In this document: piece after piece, positions 38,428-47,197 of the stretch
How the letters are laid out: each line of letters starts with the position of its first letter
Position numbering within the stretch: the first letter of the stretch is position 1
NCBI GenBank assembly: GCA_018268105.1
Contig: JAFDXG010000076.1
Span: forward strand, 40,122-104,121
Direction: 5' to 3'
Origin: Bacteroidota bacterium
GTDB lineage: Bacteria > Bacteroidota > Bacteroidia > Chitinophagales > Chitinophagaceae
DNA length: 64,000 bases
Notes under the pieces: generated by a model
Databases searched by the model: none
Told to the model about the DNA's origin: nothing
Seen by the model: the letters and a program-made list of their open reading frames with translations, nothing else
Position numbers and translations under genes: made by a program

Positions 38428-39639
38428 TTATTTCAGAATTTCATGTCCCAACTTATCTCTTTTAGTCTTTAAGTATTTTTCATTATGAGGATTGGGACAT
38501 ATATGCAAGGGAACATTTTCAACTACATCCAGACCGTATCCCTGTAAGCCAACACGTTTGCGTGGATTATTGCTTATCAAACGCATTTTATTAACCCCAA
38601 GATAACGTAAGATTTGTGCCCCAACCCCATAATCTCTTTCATCCATTTTAAATCCTAAATGAAGATTTGCTTCAACGGTATCCATTCCTTCTTCCTGTAA
38701 TTTATAGGCCTTAAGTTTATTTACCAGGCCAATTCCTCTTCCCTCCTGATTCATGTATAATACTACCCCCTTCCCTTCTTTCTCAACCATTTCCATGGCT
38801 CCGTGTAATTGTTCTCCACAATCGCATCGGAGTGACCCTAATATATCACCTGTAAAACATGAAGAATGTACTCTTACAAGTACCGGTTCATCTTTTTGCC
38901 ATTCACCTTTTATTAATGCCATGTGCTCCCCGCTGGACAAGTTATTTCTTTCCTTAAATATTACAAGTTTGAAATCTCCAAATTTGGTAGGCATATTTAC
39001 CCTAACAATTTCTTCTATCAGAGAATCAGCTTTGAGCCGGTATTCAATCAGGTCTTTTATAGTAATAAGTTTAAGATTAAATTTCTTTGCAATTTCCTGA
39101 AGCTCAGGTAACCTTGCCATTGTACCATCATCATTCATTATTTCCACTAATACTCCGCCATAGGGAGCATCAAAACCGGCTAAACGGGCTAAATCTATTG
39201 TTGCCTCTGTATGTCCTGCTCTTCTCAGCACCCCACCTGATTTTGCCTTCAATGGGAAAATATGACCCGGGCGTCCCAAATCTTCTGATTTCGTTTTTGG
39301 ATTAACCAGGGCTAATATAGTTTTTGACCGGTCATGTGCCGAAATTCCAGTGGTACATCCATGACCCAGTAAATCAACTGATACAGTAAATGGTGTTTCG
39401 TGGAGAGAAGTATTGCTGTTAACCATCATGTCGAGATGTAAATCTACGCAACGTTCTTCAGTAAGGGGTGCACATATGAGACCCCTTCCGTATTTTGTCA
39501 TGAAATTAATAGTCTCAGGAGTTGCATTTTGAGCTGCTGTTATAAAATCGCCTTCATTCTCGCGGTCTTCATCGTCTACCACAATCACTAATTTTCCATT
39601 CTTTATGTCTTTAATTGCACTCTCAATAGTGTCGAACAT
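38428..39639 (-). CDS. ribBA: bifunctional DHBP synthase / GTP cyclohydrolase II
   Basis: Fusion enzyme supplying both branches of riboflavin synthesis. The N-terminal RibB part (1-205) makes 3,4-dihydroxy-2-butanone 4-phosphate from ribulose 5-phosphate, with the acidic loop [10 protein letters not shown] (22-31) and HTEATIDLA at 143. The C-terminal RibA part (about 210-403) opens GTP; its zinc cysteines are C261, C272 and C274 in the [14 protein letters not shown] stretch, followed by NQEGRGIGL. The 403 residues are normal for the fusion. No FMN riboswitch was seen; the upstream gap is short and holds a -7 box at 39654-39661. Confidence 0.97.
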   Translation of the reverse strand: MFDTIESAIKDIKNGKLVIVVDDEDRENEGDFITAAQNATPETINFMTKYGRGLICAPLTEERCVDLHLDMMVNSNTSLHETPFTVSVDLLGHGCTTGISAHDRSKTILALVNPKTKSEDLGRPGHIFPLKAKSGGVLRRAGHTEATIDLARLAGFDAPYGGVLVEIMNDDGTMARLPELQEIAKKFNLKLITIKDLIEYRLKADSLIEEIVRVNMPTKFGDFKLVIFKERNNLSSGEHMALIKGEWQKDEPVLVRVHSSCFTGDILGSLRCDCGEQLHGAMEMVEKEGKGVVLYMNQEGRGIGLVNKLKAYKLQEEGMDTVEANLHLGFKMDERDYGVGAQILRYLGVNKMRLISNNPRKRVGLQGYGLDVVENVPLHICPNPHNEKYLKTKRDKLGHEILK

Positions 39640-39653
39640 TCTAATATTTTTTG

Positions 39654-39661
39654 CAAAGTTA
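39654..39661 (-). promoter_or_regulatory. -7 box of ribBA
   Basis: Minus-strand TAACTTTG, exact to TANNTTTG, 14 bases ahead of the ATG. The short leader leaves no room for an FMN riboswitch. Confidence 0.45.
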
Positions 39662-39806
39662 CGTATTCAGTAAGTAGCAATACATAGTTGAAAAGCACCA
39701 TGAACACATTACCGTATTTTAAATGTGTCAAAAATCCTAATAATATGTTAACCATCTTCAAACCTTTTTAACAGGTTTGGCTTTTCTTTGTGGCGAGAAA
39801 ATTATC

Positions 39807-42800
39807 ATGATTATGCAAACATTGAAAAAACTAACACTTATTACATTTGTAATCTTTGCATTTGCCAATAGTTTTGCCCAGGTTACAACCAGCAGCTTAA
39901 ATGGAACTGTTTCAGATTCTTTGGGTGGTGCTCTAGATGGAGCTACAATCGTTGCCACTCATCAACCATCTGGTACTATTTACACAACAATTTCCGGGAA
40001 AGGAGGTTTTTTTAATATTGCCAATGCAAGAATTGGAGGTCCCTATCAAATCAAAATTGATTATGTGGGATATACTCCTCTGATTTTGGATGGAATTTTC
40101 CTTTCTCTCGGAGACCCTTATACAGTGAACGCACTAATGGGTACTGATATAAAGAGTTTGTCAACTCTTGTAGTTACAGGGAGGCAAAGAAAAAATATTA
40201 TAGAAAAGACAGGTGCGTCAACCAATATTGGCAGCAGGCAACTTATGCAATTGCCCACCATAAACAGAAGTATTACCGACTTTACCCGGCTTACCCCACA
40301 ATCTAATGGTAATTCTTTTGTTGGTCGCGATGGCAGATATAATAATGTACAGGTAGATGGTGCTAATTTCAATAATGGTTTTGGTTTAAATGATAATCCG
40401 CTACCGGGTGGTGGTGGACTTTCATTGGATGCAATTGAGGAAATTCAGGTGAACATTGCCCCTTATGATGTCAGACAGGGAGGGTTTACCGGTGCGGGTA
40501 TAAACGCAGTTACAAGAAGTGGTACCAATACATTTTCCGGTTCTGCTTATTATTATTTTCGTCATCAGGGAATTACCGGACATAAAGTAAACGGTGAAGA
40601 AATCACTAATCCTGAGAGCTCCAGCAAAACTCAGGGCTTCAGACTTGGAGGCCCCATTATCAGAAATAAATTGTTTTTTTTCATAAATGCAGAAAAAATT
40701 GAAGAAGGGGGCGCCCTCGGGGGTGCAGTAAACCTCTGGACGGCTTCCAACGATGGTATAGGAAATGCTGATAAGAATATTGCCAAACCCACAAAAACTG
40801 ACATGGAAGCCGTACGTAATCATCTGTTAAATCAATGGAATTATGATCCTGGCGCCTATGAAGGTTATGCTACAAATTCTAAGAATAAAACAACATCTAT
40901 ACTTGCACGAATTGATTGGAATATCAGCAAAAACCATAAACTTGCAATACGTTATAATCAGGTTGAAAATAATACTCCCCAACTGGTGAATAATAACTCA
41001 GGACCTTCACCAAGGTCAAGCATATACAGGGTAAGCTCAAAATCAATGGCATTTGCAAACACGATGTATTTCACTGCCAATAAAGTTAACTCTGTAACTC
41101 TTGAACTCAATAGTAAACTTAGTTCCAGGCTTTCAAATCAGTTGCTGGCTACATACAGCAAGATATATGCAGGACGGAGCTCCAATAGTGCGGAGTTCCC
41201 AATGATAGATATTGGTGACGGTACAGGTACATCATCAAGCTATGTAAATTATATCAGTGCCGGTTATGAGTTATTTTCTTATCATAATGAAGTGAAAAAT
41301 GATAATTACAATTTCTTCAACAACCTAACCTATGTGACCAATAAGCATAATTTCATATTTGGCGCCAGTTTTGAAATCCAAAAATTTGCTAATGGTTATT
41401 TAAGGGAAGGAACATCCTATTACAGATATGCATCTGTGGAAGATTTTTTGAAAACAGGAACCCCGGATGAAGTTGCCCCTATTCAATTCGGGCTTACTTA
41501 TCCTTATGAAGGACAGGAACCTTTCTCAAAAGTAAAATATGCACTTCCTGCTGCCTATGTTCAGGATAAGATTTCATTCACAAAAGATTTCAGTCTCACT
41601 TTGGGACTGCGTGCCGAAGTTCCGTTTTTCATGAACAAACTTACGCCTAATCCTTCGGTAGATAATCTCGAATTGCTGGATGTAAATGGTTCGCCCAGAA
41701 AGTATGCTACACAATGGCCAAAAACAAGGCTTATGCTTTCTCCGCGTATAGGCTTTAGATGGAATGTTGAAGGAGACCGATCACTTATTATAAGGGGAGG
41801 AACGGGGATATTTGCAGGAAGAGTGCCTTTTGTATGGCTAACGAACATGCCATCTAACCTTGGAGTAATTCAAAATACGGTAGAGCCCGGAGGTTATGCT
41901 GCCTCAGCCAGATGGATTGGTGATATCCGTTTCAATCCCGACAAATATTATTGGTTGAACCATACTCCGTCAAGTGCTCAGGATGTTTTTATCAAGAGTC
42001 CTAAAGACGGCGTACCATCTACCCTTGCTCTGGTCGACAATAATTTTAAAATGCCGCAAGTGTGGAGAAGCAGTATAGGATTTGATAAAGTACTAGGCAA
42101 TTCGCCACTAACACTAACGGCTGATTTCATTTTTACTAAAGATATTCAGGCGGTTTACCAGTTTGGCGCCAATAGAAAACCTGCCACACAGCACATGAGC
42201 TATGCAGGTGATACCCGAGATTTCTTCCCTACCCAGGATTCGTATACCTATAATAATGAACTTGGGGGCAATTCAGGCAGTGTGCTCACCAACACTAAGA
42301 AAGGTTATTCTATGAACCTGTCTGTTGGACTAAGTCTTCCGGTGCGCAATGGATTGTTTGGATCAATATTCTACAGCGGAACGCTCGCCAACACCACTAC
42401 CGACAATCCCGGCTCTAATGCAAGTTCGGCATGGGGTAATAGTCCAAACATAAATAGCCCTAATGATTTGATACTCTATTCGGGAGAAGATGCATTACCC
42501 CATAGAATTGTTGGGAATATATCTTACAGAGTGCAATACCTTAAATTCCTTGCTACTACTATTTCATTTTATTACAACGGGGCAAATCAGGGAAGATATT
42601 CGTATGGTCTTATTAGTGATCTTAATGGCGATGGTATAGCCGCCGACCTGCTATATGTCCCTAAAAGTGCAAATGAACTGAATTTTGCTCCCATTACCGG
42701 CAGCACTCCCTTTACAGTAGACCAGCAAAGATCTGCTTTTGATGCGTTTATTGATAATGATAAATACCTGAGCAAAAGAAGAGGGATGTATGCTGAAAGA

Positions 42801-43142
42801 AATGGCGCTTTACTACCCTGGTTGCATCGTTTCGATTTTAAACTGTTACAGGATATTTTCGCAAACATTGGGAAACAAAAAAATACCCTGCAATTCAGTG
42901 TTGACATCATTAATTTTGGCAACCTGCTTAATTCACACTGGGGGGTAAGGCAGGGATTAATTACCGGAGCAAATACCTTATTGCGTAAAAAAAGTATATC
43001 CGGCGAAGGTATTCCAACATTTACCATGAATACGGTTTCGGTAAATGGAGAAACCATTTTACCCACAACGGCTATTCGGGATATCACTACAACGGCAACA
43101 ACATGGAGTATGCAAATCGGTTTAAGATATATCTTTAATTGA
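39807..43142 (+). CDS. Oar-like TonB-dependent receptor with carboxypeptidase-like N-terminal domain
   Basis: Outer-membrane receptor of about 1,111 residues. A signal peptide (LITFVIFAFANSFAQ) is followed by a carboxypeptidase-regulatory-like beta-sandwich (about 30-105, SSLNGTVSDSLGGALDGATIV), a plug domain (about 120-240, with NVQVDGANFNNGFGLN and VNIAPYDVRQGGFTGAGINAVTRSG) and a large barrel ending in MQIGLRYIFN. The VDGANFNN...GAGINAVT pattern fits the Oar/OmpA-related subgroup, not SusC; no susD gene follows. The start is the ATG at 39807 (an upstream TTG at 39777 is rejected). The ligand is unknown. It ends in a clear terminator. Confidence 0.88.
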   Translation: MIMQTLKKLTLITFVIFAFANSFAQVTTSSLNGTVSDSLGGALDGATIVATHQPSGTIYTTISGKGGFFNIANARIGGPYQIKIDYVGYTPLILDGIFLSLGDPYTVNALMGTDIKSLSTLVVTGRQRKNIIEKTGASTNIGSRQLMQLPTINRSITDFTRLTPQSNGNSFVGRDGRYNNVQVDGANFNNGFGLNDNPLPGGGGLSLDAIEEIQVNIAPYDVRQGGFTGAGINAVTRSGTNTFSGSAYYYFRHQGITGHKVNGEEITNPESSSKTQGFRLGGPIIRNKLFFFINAEKIEEGGALGGAVNLWTASNDGIGNADKNIAKPTKTDMEAVRNHLLNQWNYDPGAYEGYATNSKNKTTSILARIDWNISKNHKLAIRYNQVENNTPQLVNNNSGPSPRSSIYRVSSKSMAFANTMYFTANKVNSVTLELNSKLSSRLSNQLLATYSKIYAGRSSNSAEFPMIDIGDGTGTSSSYVNYISAGYELFSYHNEVKNDNYNFFNNLTYVTNKHNFIFGASFEIQKFANGYLREGTSYYRYASVEDFLKTGTPDEVAPIQFGLTYPYEGQEPFSKVKYALPAAYVQDKISFTKDFSLTLGLRAEVPFFMNKLTPNPSVDNLELLDVNGSPRKYATQWPKTRLMLSPRIGFRWNVEGDRSLIIRGGTGIFAGRVPFVWLTNMPSNLGVIQNTVEPGGYAASARWIGDIRFNPDKYYWLNHTPSSAQDVFIKSPKDGVPSTLALVDNNFKMPQVWRSSIGFDKVLGNSPLTLTADFIFTKDIQAVYQFGANRKPATQHMSYAGDTRDFFPTQDSYTYNNELGGNSGSVLTNTKKGYSMNLSVGLSLPVRNGLFGSIFYSGTLANTTTDNPGSNASSAWGNSPNINSPNDLILYSGEDALPHRIVGNISYRVQYLKFLATTISFYYNGANQGRYSYGLISDLNGDGIAADLLYVPKSANELNFAPITGSTPFTVDQQRSAFDAFIDNDKYLSKRRGMYAERNGALLPWLHRFDFKLLQDIFANIGKQKNTLQFSVDIINFGNLLNSHWGVRQGLITGANTLLRKKSISGEGIPTFTMNTVSVNGETILPTTAIRDITTTATTWSMQIGLRYIFN

Positions 43143-43169
43143 TCTTGCAGAAATAGTACTACAGAAATT

Positions 43170-43196
43170 AAAAAAGCCGATTAATTCGGCTTTTTT
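43170..43196 (+). terminator. terminator of the Oar-like receptor gene
   Basis: aaaaaagccga / tcggctttttt with a five-base loop, ending in T6; 28 bases past the stop. Confidence 0.85.
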
Positions 43197-43274
43197 AAAT
43201 TTCTATCATGCATTACTCAAAATATAAATGCAATATTTGTAGTACGCCTTCAAAGTTTCTGCATTGCCACATTT

Positions 43275-44549
43275 TTATTTTCCTACCCTATACCCCCTGA
43301 TTGCATAATATGCAATTACTACATAACAGGGAACAACAAGCCAGTATGCCTGATGAAAGGAATATTTATCTGCAAGTTTACCATAAATAAGCGGCAGAAC
43401 GGCACCGCCTCCTATGGCCATTATTAGTAAGGATGAGCCAACCTTGGTAAACTTTCCCAGACCATCAATTGCCAGAGGCCATATAGAAGGCCACATCAAA
43501 GAATTGGCAAATCCAAGCAATGCAACAAAACATATAGAAGTATAACCTGAAGTAAACAAAGCTCCAAGTGCAAAGGCTAAGGCACAAAATGCTGAAAACT
43601 TTAATGCCTGTCGTTGTGAAAAATATTTAGGTATGCATATTATCCCTACAATATACCCAATGAGCATACCGACAAGGGTGAGGCTTGTAAAAAACTTTGC
43701 CGTTGACATTGGAATACCCAGAGATGCACCATAGTTAATAATGGTATCTCCCGCAATTACTTCAACACCCACATATAAAAATAAAGTGATTACTCCAATG
43801 ACCAGATGAGGAAACTGGAATATATTTGTTTTGTGCTTATTGCTAATGCCTGTCGCTTCATCTTCCAGACTGGTGTCTATCTCGGGCAGTTTTGAAAAAT
43901 ATACCAATGCAGCCAGCAGCGCCAGTAGTACAACCATAATAGTATAAGGCATTATTACTCGATGGGCTAATGCATTTAATGCGGCTAATTTTTCAACTCC
44001 GCTTATTTTATCTATACTGTTTTGTAATTTATCTGCATCACCAAGAACAATTGCACCTAAAATTAACGGAGCTACGGCACCTGCTATTCCATTACAAATT
44101 CCTACAATACTGATCCTTTTAGCAGCACTTTCCCTTGGACCCAGGATAGTTACATAAGGATTGGAAGCTGTTTGAAGAATTGACAATCCGGTACCCTGAA
44201 CAAATAAACCTATCAGAAAGACACTATACGTCCTGGAAAGTGCAGCGGGAATGAAAAGTAATGCGCCAGCAGCCATAATTAATAATCCCAACGCCATCCC
44301 TTTTTTATAACCCGTATATTTCAAAACAACAGAAGAAGGAAGTGCCATTATAAAATAAGAGATGTAAAAGGCAAAGGCAACGAGATACGAAGAAACGACA
44401 TCTTCCAACTGACAGGCAATACGGAGATAAGGTATAAGCACTGAGCCTAACCAGGTAACAAAGCCAAATACAAAAAATAAAACACCTATAATTATTAGTG
44501 GATGTATTCCCTTTTTTTCTGATAGTGGAGGCCCGGGATTTATATTCAT
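43275..44549 (-). CDS. sugar MFS transporter (GluP/FucP type)
   Basis: 424-residue inner-membrane transporter with about 12 hydrophobic segments. Family marks include the FFVFGFVTWLGSVLIPYL first helix, GLFVQGTGLSILQTASNPYVTILGPRESAAKR (about 120-150) and the IMPYTI/LLALLAALVYF helices. This is the FucP/GluP group that imports glucose, galactose, fucose or GlcNAc with protons. It has the NPYVTxLG signature of the group. It is alone between a receptor and coaD; a galactonate-type operon lies 4-7 kb downstream, but physical linkage is too loose to name the substrate. Confidence 0.88.
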   Translation of the reverse strand: MNINPGPPLSEKKGIHPLIIIGVLFFVFGFVTWLGSVLIPYLRIACQLEDVVSSYLVAFAFYISYFIMALPSSVVLKYTGYKKGMALGLLIMAAGALLFIPAALSRTYSVFLIGLFVQGTGLSILQTASNPYVTILGPRESAAKRISIVGICNGIAGAVAPLILGAIVLGDADKLQNSIDKISGVEKLAALNALAHRVIMPYTIMVVLLALLAALVYFSKLPEIDTSLEDEATGISNKHKTNIFQFPHLVIGVITLFLYVGVEVIAGDTIINYGASLGIPMSTAKFFTSLTLVGMLIGYIVGIICIPKYFSQRQALKFSAFCALAFALGALFTSGYTSICFVALLGFANSLMWPSIWPLAIDGLGKFTKVGSSLLIMAIGGGAVLPLIYGKLADKYSFHQAYWLVVPCYVVIAYYAIRGYRVGK

Positions 44550-44747
44550 AAAAGCTGAAATTTTTTCCCGTTTATTTAAAGTTGGGATATATAACCAGAG
44601 GAAAAACTAAATCTAAAATACCATGTAAATGAAAAAAATGTTCCCCATTTAAAAATGAGGTATTCGTTATTAATAAGATGAGGGCATCGCTCTCGTTTTA
44701 ATATTTATTGAAACAACAGCTATTTTCTATGATTTATTTTCACTACT

Positions 44748-45218
44748 CTACTTTGCAAGGTCTTTGGCAACCGGACCGGGAAGAAATGCCGTAGCATCAC
44801 CACCATTTCTTATCACATCTCTTACTAATGTGGAAGCTACCGATGTATATTGGGGAAGGCAGGTCAGGAATATGGTTTCAATATCAGGTGATAAGCTTCT
44901 GTTCATATCTGCAATTGCCTTTTCATATTCAAAATCATTGACATATCGAATGCCTCTTAAAATAAAATTTGCATTAATTTTTTTGCAGCAATCCACAGTT
45001 AGTCCTTCATATACCAGGGCAGAAACCTTGGATTCTTCTTTAAAAATATCATTAATCCATTTCAACCTTTGCTCTTCTGAAAACATGGATATTTTACTGG
45101 CATTTCTGCCTATACCAATAATAAGTTTATCAAACAAAGAGAGGGAACGATTAATAATATCAAGATGTCCGATTGTAACCGGGTCAAAAGTTCCGGGGAA
45201 CAAAGCAATTCGTTGCAT
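44748..45218 (-). CDS. coaD: phosphopantetheine adenylyltransferase
   Basis: Penultimate coenzyme A step, joining 4'-phosphopantetheine and ATP to dephospho-CoA. The 156 residues carry the nucleotidyltransferase motif FPGTFDPVTIGHLDIINR (7-24) and the C-terminal YTSVASTLVRDVIRNGGD segment, with ILRGIRYVNDFEYE in between. All conserved segments are present. It precedes pyrB in reverse order on the same strand (pyrB lies upstream, gap 67 bases), so the two may be co-transcribed. Confidence 0.96.
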   Translation of the reverse strand: MQRIALFPGTFDPVTIGHLDIINRSLSLFDKLIIGIGRNASKISMFSEEQRLKWINDIFKEESKVSALVYEGLTVDCCKKINANFILRGIRYVNDFEYEKAIADMNRSLSPDIETIFLTCLPQYTSVASTLVRDVIRNGGDATAFLPGPVAKDLAK

Positions 45219-45285
45219 AATACTGATCTTTAAGGGTTAATCGGTCAATAATAGGGAAATAGCAAGAATTAATATGGCTACGGTT

Positions 45286-46221
45286 TTAATTTGCCTGTTC
45301 CCTGCCACCAGCAAGTAGATATAGCACTGCCATACGTGTAGCTACACCGTTTTCCACCTGTTGCAAAATAATAGATTGTTTTGAATCAGCCGCATCGCTA
45401 TCAAGTTCAACCCCCCTATTAATAGGTCCCGGGTGCATTACTATTATTTCTTTATCCAAAGTGTCAAGCATTCTTTTGTTAATGCCATAAGCTATATTGT
45501 ATTCCCGAAGAGATGAGAACAATACCTGGTTTTGTCTTTCCAATTGAATTCTTAATACATTAGCCACATCGCACCATTGTAATGCTTTATTTATGTTGTA
45601 TTCAACTCTAATATCAAACGCCTGACCAATATGTGGGGGTATCAGTGTTGGAGGACCGGCTACCATTATCTCCGCTCCCATTTTTTTGAGAAGATAGATA
45701 TTGCTTAGAGCCACTCTTGAATGCATGATATCGCCAATAATAGCAACTTTAAGACCTTCCAGTTTCCCTTTCCTTTCCCTCATAGAGAATGCATCCAGTA
45801 ATGCCTGTGTAGGATGTTCATTGATTCCGTCGCCGGCATTTACTATAGCTGCAGGTATATGTTTTGCCAGGAAATGTGGTGCTCCGCTTGCACTATGCCT
45901 CATCACCACCATATCCACTTTCATAGAAAGAATATTATTGACAGTATCAAGTAAGGTCTCTCCTTTTGATACGGAAGATCCGCTTGCGGTAAAATTAATA
46001 GTGTCCGCACTGAGTCTTTTTTCAGCCAGTTCAAATGAAATTCTCGTTCGGGTTGAACTTTCATAAAAGAGATTTACGATGGTAACATCTCTCAATGTGG
46101 GCACTTTCTTAATCGGGCGCTGTAATACTTCCTTAAATTGGGTAGCTGTATCTAAAATAAGAGTGATATCCTGTGGAGTGAGGTCTCTAATGCCTAACAG
46201 ATGTTTTGAGCTCAGTTGCAT
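45286..46221 (-). CDS. pyrB: aspartate carbamoyltransferase catalytic subunit
   Basis: Second step of pyrimidine synthesis, joining carbamoyl phosphate and aspartate. It has 311 residues. The carbamoyl-phosphate loop is FYESSTRTRISFELAEKRL (52-70), with S55, T57 and R58; HPTQALLDAF and the MHPGPINRGVEL aspartate-binding segment follow. No pyrI regulatory subunit is adjacent, so this is probably the unregulated or differently regulated form. It is divergent from rpmI, with a 200-base gap that holds the rpmI leader. Confidence 0.95.
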   Translation of the reverse strand: MQLSSKHLLGIRDLTPQDITLILDTATQFKEVLQRPIKKVPTLRDVTIVNLFYESSTRTRISFELAEKRLSADTINFTASGSSVSKGETLLDTVNNILSMKVDMVVMRHSASGAPHFLAKHIPAAIVNAGDGINEHPTQALLDAFSMRERKGKLEGLKVAIIGDIMHSRVALSNIYLLKKMGAEIMVAGPPTLIPPHIGQAFDIRVEYNINKALQWCDVANVLRIQLERQNQVLFSSLREYNIAYGINKRMLDTLDKEIIVMHPGPINRGVELDSDAADSKQSIILQQVENGVATRMAVLYLLAGGREQAN

Positions 46222-46295
46222 TAGGATGCGAAATTAGCAGATAGTAAGAGAAATCCAAAAAGAGAATAAAAATGTTTTAATAAATAGTTTTTAAT

Positions 46296-46303
46296 TACCT
46301 TTG
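46296..46303 (+). promoter_or_regulatory. -7 box of rpmI-rplT
   Basis: Exact TACCTTTG. A start site near 46309 would give a leader of about 112 bases. The upstream TTTG partner is poor (tgtttt). Confidence 0.5.
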
Positions 46304-46308
46304 CGACC

Positions 46309-46421
46309 CCAATTCAGGGGAGTCCCGGTTGATTACCAGGATTCAGATTGCCCCAAAGGCTCCATAAGAGTTTCGTCTGTTCGAAACCGCCCCACGGGTA
46401 TCACAAAAACATATCATTTAT
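46309..46421 (+). promoter_or_regulatory. structured leader of rpmI-rplT, candidate L20 autoregulatory element
   Basis: GC-rich compared with its surroundings. Three hairpins can be drawn: cccc / gggg around aattca (46307-46320), cc-ggt / acc-gg around tgatt (about 46324-46341), and gtttcg / cgaaac around tctgtt (about 46371-46388). Further c and g runs (gccccaaaggctcc, cgccccacggg) could pair back to the first hairpin. In other phyla L20 represses its own operon through such a leader; here this is inference. It is not a tRNA. Confidence 0.5.
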
Positions 46422-46619
46422 ATGCCAAAGGTAAAAACCAATTCCAGTGCAAAAAAAAGGTTTAAAGTAACTGGAACCGGCAAGATCACCCATCAAAAAT
46501 CTTTCCGTCGTCACCTGTTGACAAAAAAATCAAAAAAACGTAAGCGTGCAATGAACATCCCTGGTGAAGTACATCAATCAAATATGAATTTTGTAAAACG
46601 CCTGCTTCGTTTAAAATAA
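46422..46619 (+). CDS. rpmI: 50S ribosomal protein L35
   Basis: 65-residue basic protein of the large subunit. The L35 signature is clear: [20 protein letters not shown] at the start and [12 protein letters not shown] in the middle. It sits 99 bases ahead of rplT, and the two are surely co-transcribed. The usual upstream partner infC (IF-3) is missing here, the divergent pyrB being next instead. Confidence 0.97.
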   Translation: MPKVKTNSSAKKRFKVTGTGKITHQKSFRRHLLTKKSKKRKRAMNIPGEVHQSNMNFVKRLLRLK

Positions 46620-46718
46620 TTCCTACAATTAGCCGGCAAGAAACTACCGGTAAAATAAACAAAATTTCAAAACAGTTGTACATCACCAAAAGATGTTCCC
46701 AACTTAAAACTAAATAAT

Positions 46719-47063
46719 ATGCCTCGTTCAGTAAATGCTGTTGCATCAAAAGCACGCAGGAAAAGAATACTTAAAGCCGCAAAGGGCTATTACGGAAAAC
46801 GTAAGAACGTTTTGACCGTTGCCAAAAACGTTGTGGAAAAAGGGTTGACATACAAATATGTTGGCCGCAAACTTAAGAAAAGGGAGTATCGTGCACTTTG
46901 GATTGCTCGTATCAATGCTGCGGTACGCGAAGAAGGGCTCACCTATTCTGAGTTTATACATAAACTAAATCAAAAAGGTATTAGCCTTGATCGCAAAATC
47001 CTTGCAGACCTTGCTATGAATGAACCCGAGAGCTTTAAAAAGCTGGTTACTTCAGTAAAATAA
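46719..47063 (+). CDS. rplT: 50S ribosomal protein L20
   Basis: 114-residue 23S rRNA-binding protein needed early in 50S assembly. It opens [30 protein letters not shown] and has the [22 protein letters not shown] segment, standard for L20. In E. coli and Bacillus it also represses the rpmI-rplT operon by binding the leader mRNA; a candidate leader is present at 46309-46421. A strong terminator follows. Confidence 0.97.
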   Translation: MPRSVNAVASKARRKRILKAAKGYYGKRKNVLTVAKNVVEKGLTYKYVGRKLKKREYRALWIARINAAVREEGLTYSEFIHKLNQKGISLDRKILADLAMNEPESFKKLVTSVK

Positions 47064-47090
47064 GGATTTTTTCAAATATCTCATTCACCC

Positions 47091-47123
47091 AAAAACCGGT
47101 AGTAAAAATAACTACCGGTTTTT
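47091..47123 (+). terminator. terminator of rpmI-rplT
   Basis: aaaaaccggtagt / actaccggttttt, loop aaaaata, 13-bp stem with T tail. Confidence 0.88.
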
Positions 47124-47145
47124 TATAGTATTTATTCCAAAAAAC

Positions 47146-47153
47146 TACATTTG
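47146..47153 (+). promoter_or_regulatory. -7 box of the arginine decarboxylase gene
   Basis: Exact TACATTTG, 44 bases ahead of the ATG at 47198, with a T-rich but imperfect upstream box. Confidence 0.45.
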
Positions 47154-47197
47154 CAAATCTTTCTTTATTCACCCTTATAACCGGTAGCGTTTAGAAC

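Noticed and set aside
42587..43087. 166-residue ORF antisense to the Oar-like receptor
   Set aside because: Composition is that of a shadow frame; the receptor barrel is continuous through the interval.
44550..44747. Possible hairpin (gaggg / ctctc) between the MFS gene and coaD
   Set aside because: The stem is short and imperfect with no clean T-tract; not called as a terminator.
44764..45240. 158-residue ORF antisense to coaD
   Set aside because: CoaD has all family motifs across the same interval; the antisense frame has none.
46317..46404. tRNA-like segment with gttcgaaac upstream of rpmI
   Set aside because: The bases around the TTCGAAA do not pair into a T arm, no anticodon arm can be drawn, and the segment fits better as part of a ribosomal-protein leader.
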